Below are positions 28,590 through 39,767 of a DNA stretch of 60,000 nt, in pieces. Both the position numbers and the translations under genes were made by a program. The stretch spans positions 22,707,249-22,767,248 of the forward strand of contig NC_049980.1 in the NCBI RefSeq assembly GCF_000003815.2, read 5' to 3'. Source of the stretch: Branchiostoma floridae (lineage: Eukaryota; Chordata; Leptocardii; Amphioxiformes; Branchiostomatidae). Under the pieces are notes generated by a model. It did no database searches. It saw only the letters and a list, made by a program, of their open reading frames with translations, and was not told where the DNA came from. Position 1 is the first letter of the stretch; every line of letters begins with the position of its first letter.

Positions 28590-31500
28590 AGTGGAAAAGG
28601 AGGACGAAACGTATTTCAAAATAATATGTAAGATTTTAAACTTATTTGGTAGAAATCTTAAATTCTATTCTTAAAAGAATGGAATCGTTTTCTTGCAGCC
28701 TGCTCCAGAAGCGGGCGATCCTCACGGTGAACACTCTTGTATGAATACTTTGCTCAACTTTTGAAATCTGCTGAACTTTCGTAATGTTGTAAAAATGCCT
28801 TTAATTTTAAAGACAAATTACGTCACTTCCTTGTAGAGTGATTGATTATCAAGCTGGATCGAGCAACCACTGGAGAAATGGACTCGACCGGAGGAAACTT
28901 TTTGCTGAGGACAGATGGTTGCTCAGGACATGGTGTGGTTAACTAACGTTATGTAAACAGGACTGTTTACGTGGCTTGTGCCTGGAGGTGGTTGCCTGTG
29001 CCAGGTGATCCTAGGTAGCTGTCCAACGAGGTTTAACTGTAAATTGTATTTATCGGGTCATCGGGAAAGCTATCCAACATTATCTCCAAACAGGTGTTGG
29101 GTGGAAAATTGCAACGCTAGTTGCAATGGGCAGCCAGAAAACGTTACGATTTCCCATCCCGATGTCCGCCTGGAGATTCCGGTCCGACCGCTTTCTTTCA
29201 CGACCCAAAGCCTCTCAGGTATTCAAGTTTTACGGTATTCATAATATTTTACGGAATGCACACACATTTTACTGAATTCATACGATCTACGATGTACTAC
29301 GACTAATACTAGTAAGTCGGGATCGTATATGTATTCTGTAAATCTATGAATTTCGCCGTAAAACTACATGAATACATTAGGCACCCCTGAGGATGGGAAT
29401 CGGATTACACCAGAAGGCAGGAAAGGGTTTGGTGAGCTTAAGAGGTCACACTTCCGGGGACCGTGGATTTGTAGCTTCTATTGTGTGAGGAAACATGACT
29501 CATCGGAGCTGTTTATAGAGAAACAGTGAAGCCAATGCCCGTAGTTGAAAGAAGGGAGTGGGCATGCTGCTGTTTAATCATACCTATACATGCACGGGTT
29601 TGGTGAGCATAAACCGGCCAAAACAATACACATATACATATATAGTATGTTATGCGCAATATTCTAGATGCCTATTTAGCACAGTACTAAACATTTAGAG
29701 CATGCCTGGAAATTCTATTTTGTATATTGTATAAAGTTTGACCCTGCATTACATTGTCTTGTGTAGAGTAGAACTTCATCGGAGCAACAAAGCCATGCAT
29801 AAAACTAGAAAGGCCGACATTTGCTTGGGTGCAAATACAGCATATTTCAGCCATACCCATTCCCACGCAACATTGGACTGTTCCAAGTCACCCCTGCGCA
29901 AAAATGCAATATTTTAACTGTAAGTTATCCCCAAAAGAGAACTAATATTGTGAATTGATTTCAGGTCAAAACAGAGCTTGCCCAATATGAACCGGACCCA
30001 TATGGAAGAATATATCTTCCACAGGAGCGCCTATACATAACTGATTGGCTTTTAGAATTGCGGCAGCTCCTATTTTTCCGAGAGTGAAAACAAACCGCAT
30101 CTTCCATTCAGAAGATTTTCATCATGAAATTACATGACGCCATTCAACAATTTCCACTTCGATAACTAGGTCTAAGTACCGTCATAATCTCCTTGTGATG
30201 TGGGTACATTTATTATTGCATTGAACTTTTTAATCTAGTAGGGCATACGTTTTAATAATTGTCAAGCAGGTGCAGGTGTTGTGTATTAGGAGTGTGTTGT
30301 TGTTGTTTTTTTCAAGCTAAAAACTTCAATCTTCTTCTTGTTTTGTATGAGCCATTACATAAACGGAGACGTCTCGAATTTTTGCAAGAATTTTACCACC
30401 CTGTCGCTTCATTTCTTTTCTGAAAAATCCCAGGACCAACAAGTTAACTTGATTTGGCTTTATCTATATATTTCATTTTCCTTCGAATTCTTTGTTAAGT
30501 ATATGTCCTGCATACCACTGTTAAATTGTTTTACTTTGTATGCGATCAGCCATCGGACGTAATGTTGTCTGAGTGTTGTAATTTCCTGCTCGTAGCGTGC
30601 GAGACCTGGAGGATAGGAGTTTCTACCTTGTTCGGGGGTTTCTTTTTGGAGGTCAGTACGGTGATACTCTGGTACTAAGAGTGTTTTATTGGGCTCAAAC
30701 TCTGGCAGTTTAAAGTTACTTACACTTTGAATGTACAAAGTTTACGTCAAAAAAGAACAACAACAACACCAACGTTAGAAGTACCTACATTTGTTTGGGA
30801 AAAAATACATGCATTCTCGCCACTGTCAAACTTACGTATCAAAACTAAACGCAAACTGTCCAATTTTCCCGCGTTTTCTGCCAAGTAACATTTTCTCGAT
30901 TGTCTCAACTAACCCCCAAAGTCAAATCTGCCAAAAATGATTGATAGTGCCATGCGGAATGTTGGTAATTCATCGACACAGACTTGTATTCTGACGTTCA
31001 ATGCACGCGTACCGTCCGCTACCGCTCAAATGACCCTGTCTGAACTCCAAATCCTCGCAAACTACAATTTCAAACCGGGCACAGGGTAACATATGGCCAC
31101 TGTAAGGCTGTAATATGCATCTGTTTGTGTATATACGGGATTGCAAGGCCCCGCTTATGAATATTAACTAGCATTCGCCTTTCTCGTCGCTGATTGGCTG
31201 GCGTCCATAAAGTAATTAACTCTTGCTCTCCCCAGACCGCTGGCACCTGGCACCTGTGGGCTCTGGGGTCACGGGAGTTCACGGGAGAAGGCCGGAAGAA
31301 AACCAATTACCCCTCAGAAAAGTGCAGAAATTAATAATTTGAAATTGGTTCATGCCAAAAATTTTACTTGGATCATTTTACCAACTATCTAATGCCTATC
31401 TACACCAAATTTAAGGTCATTCCATTGTAATTCAATGGTACAGGGGGCCAAAATATACCGCTGTGGTCAAAAAGTGACCTTTAAGCTTCAATAAAATCAT

Positions 31501-31940
31501 TTTAGAGGCAGATATGAAAAAAATGAGAAAAAAGCACTTCGGTATTGACCCACTTTACTCTTGTGCCAAATTTCAGGTCATTCGGTCCCGGAACGACGGA
31601 GATGATTCGATTTGACGATTTGACAGGAGAAAGAAAGAAAGAAAGAAACATTACGAATACAATATATTTCACCATACCATATATGGTATGGCTGAAATAT
31701 AATAACCATAAAGCCAGGGGAAATTTTAAAAGTGGAAACATTTCGTTTCCCAACCCATCGTCTATAACATGACAGGACGCCTATCGATGATGGTGCCTTA
31801 TCAACTTATCCAACATGATAGTCTGGTAAAATCCGTTTCACTGGTAATGACACACACACCACAGAACTTGAAGGAGAACTTAAAAATGACTCACATTCGC
31901 TACTTTCTCCGCTATCCTAACGGTTTGAAAAATAAACTCA
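28590..31940 (-). other. Probable first intron of integrin beta-A; no gene supported
   Basis: Apart from a 92-codon minus-strand frame at 30460-30738 and an 88-codon plus-strand frame at 28978-29244, neither with splice partners or a recognisable motif, I see nothing coding. A short GAAA repeat lies at 31628-31648, followed by a near-perfect 38-bp palindrome at about 31664-31702 (ATATTTCACCATACC with its complement). Confidence 0.45.
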
Positions 31941-31941
31941 C

Positions 31942-32090
31942 CTGATGGAAATTTCACCGCTCTAGTCGCGAATCCAGACCACTGCAGCATCAGAATTCAG
32001 AGGACTAACTAGTCGCGAATCGGTGCTGAAGATTTTCCACGTTTCACCTTTGAAACGTTGCCAAGTACTAATCACCTAACTGCGAGAGCG
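31942..32090 (-). other. Candidate 5' noncoding exon and promoter region of integrin beta-A
   Basis: On the minus strand a strong donor (CCATCAG|GTGAGT) ends at 31942. A matching acceptor (CACTATCTAG) lies at 28584-28585, 22 bases before the beta-A start codon, so a 5' noncoding exon with a 3.4-kb intron is plausible. The exon's 5' limit is not defined. The direct repeat CTAGTCGCGAATC occurs twice here, near 31962 and 32009. Confidence 0.4.
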
Positions 32091-32099
32091 TCAGGGAAA

Positions 32100-33715
32100 A
32101 CGTCGTCACACACACACGAGTTGGCATCGAAGGGCAGCCGCTCAGGACCCTTGTGGTTCAGTTCACTCCACCTGTAGTACGTTCCTGAGAATTATGATAA
32201 ATATGACAGCACGGTAGTGCCGCTGACGGCCGATGTAGTTACCTTTACGTAACGTAACGTTTGTGGGATCTGAGCATCAGTAACTCCCACAGGTGTAGTC
32301 GAACCGGCCTCTGGGAATGTCTTAGGAAGTTCACATATGACCTAATTGTTTAAAGAACAGATTCCTGTTCCTGCTCAATGTCATTGTAAACCAGCTGCTT
32401 TCCAGCTAACATAGCAGCGTCACTTCCGGAAACGACAGAAACAGACAAAAGAACTGGAACCATAGTCTAAGGGAAATATTCGACGTAGTTTTATATTTGC
32501 GTTTTTTTGCGATAACCTTCTTACAGCGAACTGTAAATTAAATACTACGTAACTCTTAGTTCTATAGCCTGCTCACATGACCCCTTTGGCAACCACGAAC
32601 TTGTCGTGACCGCAAACAACCCATTTTCTCCCTTCTGTGAAATTGAATCCCTAATGCGAACAGATATCTCTGCTTTTACAGTATCCGACACTGAACCCCT
32701 TGGCTGTTTCCCTACATCCTCCGATCATCGACACATACTAGTACCTCGTCAAGGTAGTACAATATCAGGTAAATGCATTCGTGGGGATTCAATTTTGCAG
32801 TAGCGGGAAAAAGGGCTTTGCGCGGTGGTTTTAAATTCGCGGTAGCACCATGCACTGTAGTCTCTTACCTGCCATGGAAAAATGTTCACGGTGATTTAAG
32901 TTCGCTGTGAAGCGGCCACCGCGAAAATCGAGAACATTAAACCAACGTGAAAGTTTCTGCATTTACAGTACTTTGTCATTAAAGACGTCAGCGGTGTATT
33001 ATTTGCAAGGTATCCGTAACCTTGAATGTAGGGTTTTGGCTAAACATATACTGGATAACGACACGTTCCCGTCAGGCGGTTACCCAGGCACGTACATAAA
33101 GCTTGTACAGTGGTGGAAACAAACCAATCCAATCGATCATGAAGGTTAGCACATTGTTTTCTTTATTGACATACTTAAAAATGCCTCTTATATTGCTTTG
33201 ATATGTTTGGGGACATGATATGTTTCAGGATGGTGGGGAAAATGCCCCGTAAGGTCTTCATGTATTCTGCAACATAACATTTGTTTGGATATATTATATT
33301 GCTAAGGAATGTGAGAAAATCTAGCACAATACTGAATATAAATCTCTGACATCAGGCATTGCACTTCTGCCATTACTCATCCCTACATACATAGATCTAC
33401 ATATACAAATGTACTTATATATAAATAGCATATCATACTGTGTTATATATATCAAAACACACTATCATTGAATTCTAATTAAACTATTTTTCTTTCCCTG
33501 CCAAATTTGAACTATTACAATAAATTGATTCATCAATAAAGTGATGAGACTATACAGGCAGTATGATATCTGACCAGGAAAAGGATATTGCAGAGGGGGG
33601 TTATCTATTCCTGCTGAACATTGTATCTTACCTACTTGTGATACACTACACAACTACTACTCCATAAAGGAATAAATACAGTTGCAAAAGATTTGACACA
33701 GGCTCTACCTAAGGC
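32100..33715. other. Intergenic stretch between integrin beta-A promoter and POFUT1 3' end
   Basis: No gene is supported. On the minus strand AATAAA (TTTATT at about 33160) could serve POFUT1. A repeat-like block at 32763-32972 is described separately. The 65- and 80-codon plus-strand frames here fall within repeat-like sequence. Confidence 0.4.
32763..32972. mobile_element. Putative MITE remnant with GTAAATGCA / TGCATTTAC ends
   Basis: The block opens CAGGTAAATGCATTCGTGG and closes TTTCTGCATTTACAGTA, an imperfect inverted pair. The interior has repeated CGCGGTGGTTTTAAATTCGC and GCGGCCACCGCGAAAA words in opposite orientation. This looks like an eroded member of an abundant TIR family, but the ends are diverged and I could not define a target duplication. 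Confidence 0.45.
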
Positions 33716-33718
33716 TGG

Positions 33719-36700
33719 TCATAACTCATCTTTCTTCTTTTTGTTGTTTGCAAAAAATGTGGTGGGTTTATTGGCAGCTTTCCTCTCGCGCGTGACAAAG
33801 GCAGTGAAGGTGGAGACACAGTTTCCGACAAAGTGGTCAGCCTGGCCGAGAATCGCCAGGTCCAGCTGGGGAACCTCTGGGTTCAGGTGGAAGACTGACA
33901 ACTAGCGAACAAACAAACAACCAATGAAACTGTTCACAATACCTGGTGGTTCAAATGGACTTACACACAAAATCAAAGAAATACAGTTACAATTTCTAGG
34001 TATGCTAGAAGACCATTTCAAGGGAACTTGATTTTCATGCCTACCAAATGCTAGAGGAATGAATAAATGAAGGAATGTATGAAAGGGAATTAACGAAGGA
34101 ATATGAAGTTTTTGATTCTCAACAGACATTCAAAATGCTGTATCTACATGTACAAGTTGCAGTCTTAAAAACAGATCAACACATTTTCTACAGAAGGTAA
34201 ATAAGGGAAATAACTCACTTGGTTGAATTCTTTCCTCAGCTCAGGTAACATGGGGTCATTGTCTGTTGCTACATATATGGATTTGGCTTTGACCTTTTTA
34301 ACTGCTTTCCTGGAAGAACAACGATTGTTTGTAAGTACAGATACTTTGGTACATGTCAGTCACAGTCCTGAGGTCCCAAAAAACAACAAAACAACAATAT
34401 AATTTTTCACACACACAAAATGTCAGACAAGAAACAAGACATTCTTATATACATATATATATATATATTATATAAATATACACACAATATACCTTACAGC
34501 CTTAAGCACCTCTTTCTTGGAGGGAAAACACATGTCTTGGGTCAGCGTCTTGGCGGTTCTGATGTCGTACCCGACGCACTGACCCGACGCAAACAGGTGG
34601 GGCCTGCTGCCGTCCACATGCTCGCAGGCCGACTTCTGCAGGGTCAGACCAACAGATACGAGTAATCTATCTTATTTTTCTGTACACAATAGAAGTTGTA
34701 ATTGTGCTAAGACATACCTGATGGCCTTTAAGACCTCTTCCTTAGATGGAACACACATTTCAATGGTCAACTTCTCTACAGTTTAGGGTCGTAACCGACG
34801 CACTGTCCGGATGCATTCACATGGGATTACTACCATTTACTCTCCCACAGGCTTTCACCTATATGATGACAAAAATAGAAATCTATTCTATTTCAATGGT
34901 ATCTGCCCAGCCTAGGCAGCTTTTAGATTGAGAAATTAAGAAGCCTATGATGAAAGCTGTTATGCTTTTGACACAGTGAGGACACACACTCACCCAGTCC
35001 ATCCCGTTCCGGAGATGAATCCCGACAAACGGCCGTGGAAGGTTTTGATCGATGACCTGGCTGACCTGTTCCACCATGTTGTCGGACCAGTGCATGAAGC
35101 GGTGGAGGTCGATGTTCTGCGGGAGGACAGGGAAGTTGGCCGGGGCACCCATGAAGGCCAGTACTGGGAACTGGTCTGGAGGAAATCTGGGGGGACGGAG
35201 CAAACTTCACAGTCACACTTCTATTCTTCAACTAGCCTAACACGGTGTACAATACAGATTATACAGAATGCTGTAGAATTGAAAATAATAGCACAGTCCA
35301 TGGCCTTCTGTTAGGGGTCCTAAAAGTTTGTTCAAGGACAAGAAGTGTCAAATTATCCTTTCCTACAAGTTGATACTTGCTAGTAGAAAGGTGGTGGCAA
35401 GGCCATTACTGCACACTGGCTTGCAGCTCAATATCAGGGGAATCAGCATGCATGTTTCAACAAGTATATACTAAGCATATGTGTAATATTGTCTTAAAAC
35501 TAGGTCATCACTCTATTCTTTACATCAGTGTACTATCATGTTGTTGGTACCAAATGGATTCTGTTTGCATATATCAATATATTGTCTATAATTTCTTACC
35601 TTTTCTATATTTCTAATCAACAAAACTATGTTACTTACTTACGTCACATGGGTGCTCTAATATTGCAACAAACTGATCATGATATACTTTTTCTGCCACT
35701 TGTCCACCATGCCCCTGTCCTGAGTGTTGTAGGACAGACCCTCGTACAGCTCCGAGCCAACAAAGTCTACATCAAAGTTGTCCCAGAACGGACCAAATGG
35801 GTTTCCCTCCTGAAAATATCACATAAGATTTATGGTCAAATTTAGTCTAACAGCTACTGACAAGGAGTACCTGCTCCAAATGCTTGTTACACAGCAGGAA
35901 AACTAATATTGATTTGAAAAAGAGAAATAATATTCACAGTAATCTCTCAATTTTTGCTCAATCTTCAGAAATCAGCTATTTGCTGCCAGGTCCCCGAGCC
36001 CTACCCAATGTGCTAAGGTAGATTTTCAGATGAAGAATACATGTGAGTCTCTGGCAACTTTTAAATTTGCAACCTTCTGGTGATCAAGCAACACAGTTAA
36101 AGCTTTCAACATAATTGTGTCAAACTGTGTGACCAGGGCATCATTAATAATATTATGCCTGCTGCTCAAAATCTCGCACACAGATTTGCAGTTGTATGTA
36201 CATGTACATGCACATGTACTGTACCTTTGCAGGGCAACTTTTCTTGTCCACAGACCTCTGTGCAGCCATTGTGAAGCAGAAGCTCTTGCGGTTCTCGGGA
36301 GGCCAGTGCTCTGGTGCCAGCTGCTCCATGAAGTCTTCCATAGGAAGCACTCGGTGATATTCCTGAAGTGGTTCCACTTGGAACCAGTCTTTGAATGGGA
36401 CATGGAGCTAGAGGTGGCAGGATGAATAAAGTCATCCAATGGTCAACGTGAACTGAACGAAATCTACATTGTTGGATCTGCTGCCCTTTCAGTAATTTTA
36501 ATTCTTGCTGTGGTTCCAGCTCAATCTACCCTCTTGGCAGCAGGTCCTGGTATGGGAAGACCGGTGCATGAGAGAGCCTTGCCTCTCAGTGTGCCAGTAC
36601 ACTTGTGTAAATGTTAGTAAACTCAGTGGCACTACAGAAAAGGAAAGATGTCACATTTTGACTATGGGTTAGGGGTGGTGGCATACCATCTTAATATAAA

Positions 36701-37623
36701 TGTTTTCATGGATTCAATTGCACATGTGTAGATCAAAGGTGAAGGCCCCTGACTTGTAATGAGTTATCTTCTCAACCATACACTCATTACCATCTTTTCA
36801 GCATACCTACATTTGTGTATGGGGGTTTCCTGTGCCTGTACTGGATCCATGGTGGCAGCACCAGAGTTCTGTCCAGGCCCTTAGCAAACTGTAGTGATCC
36901 CAGGAAGTGGTCAGCCTGGTTACCAAACCTCCCTACAACACAGGTACAATTAGTTACAGGTATAACTGTTTAATATGTGTGATAAAAAAGAAAACACATA
37001 GAATAGAATAATGTCATGGGACACGATTATTTACTGTCAGCTTTACCAGATTGTACTTTATGACTGTGCTGTACTGCTCTCTGAGGCAGCACCAAGTTTC
37101 AGTCCACTTTTGCCTTGAAATGGTGAAATGCAATCTTTAAAGACAACTCAAATTCAATTTCTAATCCCTTTTAGATGAGAAATCCTGGTGTTCATCAAGG
37201 ACGTTAACGTTATATAACGTCCTTGTGTTCAAATATTAAATTTGCATGAATTAAAAGTGTTTAAATATTGAAGTAGAAAACCATGGGAATTTCTAATCCT
37301 TTCTGCTAGCATACCTTATCTCATGACTAACTTGTTGACATGGCATTCGTATGTAAAGCCAAGGTTGTGCATAGCCAGAGGCTATACTGGATTATGCGGT
37401 ATTTTGCTAGCCTGTGATATTTTGAGAGCTGTTGTACTTTCTGTAGGACATGCTGTTTAACTTCCTTACCCATACAAGGGCAGTACAGGATGTACCCTCT
37501 GCTGTCCCATTGTAGCTCTGAGCCCCTCACACTTGTGTTGATGACAAGTTGTAGGACCAGGAACACCAGGAAACACAAACATCTGCTACAAAACAAGGCA
37601 CACGTCCGACTGCAGGACGCCAT
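33719..37623 (-). CDS. POFUT1: GDP-fucose protein O-fucosyltransferase 1 (complete, 396 aa)
   Basis: Eight minus-strand exons join in frame: 37623-37470, 36932-36811, 36407-36225, 35809-35688, 35186-34994, 34635-34493, 34309-34219 and 33901-33719. The enzyme transfers fucose from GDP-fucose to Ser/Thr in EGF repeats, notably of Notch, in the ER. Seen: an N-terminal hydrophobic signal, then [56 protein letters not shown], the GDP-fucose site [10 protein letters not shown] (HxR Arg), [16 protein letters not shown] and [14 protein letters not shown]. It ends KKKKDEL, a canonical ER-retrieval signal where the human protein has RDEF. Length is close to the human 388 aa. Exon 2 is taken to the donor at 36810 rather than 36806 because only that choice keeps the YTN-LHV junction in frame. 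A decayed copy of exon 6 lies in intron 5. Confidence 0.96.
34449..34480. repeat. AT/TATA microsatellite
   Basis: A run of TA dinucleotides directly after POFUT1 exon 6 in the transcriptional sense (intron 6). Simple-sequence DNA. Confidence 0.9.
34718..34858 (-). pseudogene. Decayed duplicate of POFUT1 exon 6
   Basis: The block keeps an acceptor (CATATAG before 34858) and donor (ATCAG|GTATGT) and aligns with exon 6 (34635-34493) over its whole length, with recognisable ASGQCVGYD and [12 protein letters not shown] segments. It is 141 bp against 143, with two separate one-base losses, and the phase-0 frame meets a TGA. If spliced in it would break the protein. This is an old tandem exon duplication, possibly once a mutually exclusive exon, unless both losses are assembly errors. 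Confidence 0.8.
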
Positions 37624-37699
37624 CTTGAGAACCGGTGGTGCGCGCGCACACCCGGAAGTGCAAAAGTGGGCAGGGGGCAGGGGAGGCAAAAGTTTCTGC

Positions 37700-39530
37700 T
37701 GATTGGTCAGACTTGGTCAGTAAGGTAATTCACGATTCTTATGAAACATAAATTTTTTTGGGCAATATCATATGTAGCGGTAGCTAGTTGTAATCGTTTT
37801 AACATAGTATACCAAGGGGGAAAAGAAATCGGACCTCCCTATTTCAGTTTGTAAGTGTACGTGTAATGATCTATCATTTGCATAATTAACGAGGAAAGTT
37901 TATAAATCCACTGCAAGCTATGATATTAGGCGCTCGACTCTGTCACATATGTAACCGAGAAGGAGAGGAATATCTATAGATATCAATTATGCAAATGAAT
38001 ACCCCATTTGTGTAATTAATGCGAAAGTGGTATTATTCCCCGGCGCCGGTTAAAAATGGTTTAATTTATACTTGCAGCATTAAAAGCTACATGTAAGTGA
38101 AGGTACACAGTATTACGTATAAACCACATAACATGTGCATGATTTATGAGTTAGGCCATGTTGATTCGATTATATGGATGACATCCTCTGAGGATCACTA
38201 AACTGATGCGAGAGTGCGAATAAAAAAGTTTGACCAAAAAAAGTTGCATTCATTATGAAATCTAAGTGGTCAAGAAGGTTGAGCAAATGACTAACCACAC
38301 AGAAAATAATATACAGAGCAATAGATTCTTCATTTTTGTTCTTTCACATCTTCTTTGACCTTGTTATGTTCTATGACATTAGTATACGTTTTACGATATC
38401 TATTTTTGCAATCCACGGCATATATGTGCTTATTTTGAAGCTGCATTGTATGATTTAGAGTATGGTTAAAAGTTTTTTGTTTGTTTTTTAAATTTCATTT
38501 TTGGAACATTGCCTTAGCATTCTTTAATTTGGTAGGATACGACTTTTATACTTTGAACAACTTGGGCTCTTTGTGTAGTGGCATAGTTTTCAGATATATA
38601 ATCATATACTATACCAACCATAACTCCCTTGCTTTGATTCCCTACCGCAATTTTTATATCACAACTCACAAGTACACATCGAAAGCCCAAACATTTTATC
38701 ACTAGTAAGCGATCACTCTCCAAGCAGAAGTTGTTGGGTAAAATTGTAACATTAACTCCCTTGCTTTGATTCCCTACCGCAATTTTTATATCACAACTCA
38801 CAAGTACACATCGAAAGCCCAAACATTTTATCACTAGTAAGCGATCACCCTCCAAGCAGAAGTTGTTGGGTAAAATTGTGGCATTGTTATCCTGTGCCGC
38901 GTTTTTTGTCCGCTGTTGTTGGGGATCCGAAGCCGAAGGCGACATATGATAAGAAGATCACAGATTTCCCCAACAACGTCTGCTTGGAGAGTAGTCAGCT
39001 GTCAGCACATTCTTATCGGGAGCTAAGCGTAGTCAACTGTTGTCATGGTTACGTCTACGCTGAACTTTAGAGGGGCTGTTCGTTAATGGTGGTATGGTAG
39101 TGGGGCAGATCTATACGACGGTGTCAAATTAATACTAGTAGCGCAGGATTCCTTTGAAGAATGGCAGAAGACAAGGAAAAAATGATGATTTTTTGCGGTT
39201 TAAAGTTTATCAATCCAAGGATGTTGATCAATCCATGCACAGGGGCACATAACTTATAAAGATGAAAACATACACATATTACCTGATATTCTTCCTGAAA
39301 CTTCTTGCTAGAATTAGTTGAAAGTCATGACTTGTATAAGGAATCTTCGCTTGCTATATCAATGCATATGCGTTCTTGATGTAATTATAATGCAACAAGT
39401 GTTATTGTTCTTCTTGTCTTTTTATCGTTTAATAGTATAATTGTAATCCCTTTTATGACCTCTGGGCAGACACTTCATAGACCTTCATACATAGCATAGT
39501 CATAGCATACCCTGCAGCCTCAAAAATCAC
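37700..39530. other. Intergenic region between the divergent POFUT1 and integrin beta-B promoters
   Basis: AT-rich, with no supported gene. It contains the 132-bp tandem duplication at 38621-38884. The long minus-strand open frame 38514-38945 is created by reading through that duplication (the same block of residues occurs twice) and is not a gene. Confidence 0.6.
38621..38884 (+). repeat. 132-bp tandem duplication (two copies)
   Basis: Copy 1 (38621-38752) and copy 2 (38753-38884) both begin TAACTCCCTTGCTTTGATTC and differ at only a few positions (CACTCTCC against CACCCTCC, GTAAC against GTGGC). An inverted, diverged piece of the unit's end (CCCCAACAACGTCTGCTTGG) recurs at about 38966-38990, so the block may be part of a larger TIR-type element. 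Confidence 0.9.
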
Positions 39531-39539
39531 CATCCGGTC

Positions 39540-39767
39540 TGTCCCCCAGTTGCTGACTGACCAAAATGGGCGGGACTACTTACGGCCCACTTCCGGTGCG
39601 TCACCGCTTCAAGTAGGCCTGCATCCGGTCCGTAGGAACAACCGCCTGCGAAATCTCACTTCCTCATTTCACCCGGTAACCTCGTCGCGATCGGACCAGA
39701 AATTTGGGTCAGCTGCGGTGAATTTTTCCTTCCTATCGTGTTACCAAGTTTGAACAAACAGAGGAAT
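39540..39767 (+). promoter_or_regulatory. GC-rich promoter/5' UTR region of integrin beta-B (inferred)
   Basis: The sequence before the first coding exon has a GC-box-like GGGCGGGAC (39568), an ETS-like ACTTCCGG (39589) and higher GC than the flanks. There is no TATA box at a fitting position. The placement rests on the downstream exon 1 call. Confidence 0.4.

Noticed and set aside
30460-30738. 92-codon minus-strand ORF upstream of integrin beta-A
   Set aside because: Lies in the inferred 5' intron, with no motif or exon partner.
38514-38945. 143-codon minus-strand ORF with an internal protein repeat
   Set aside because: The repeat in the protein is the 132-bp DNA tandem duplication; there is no start context, splice site or motif.
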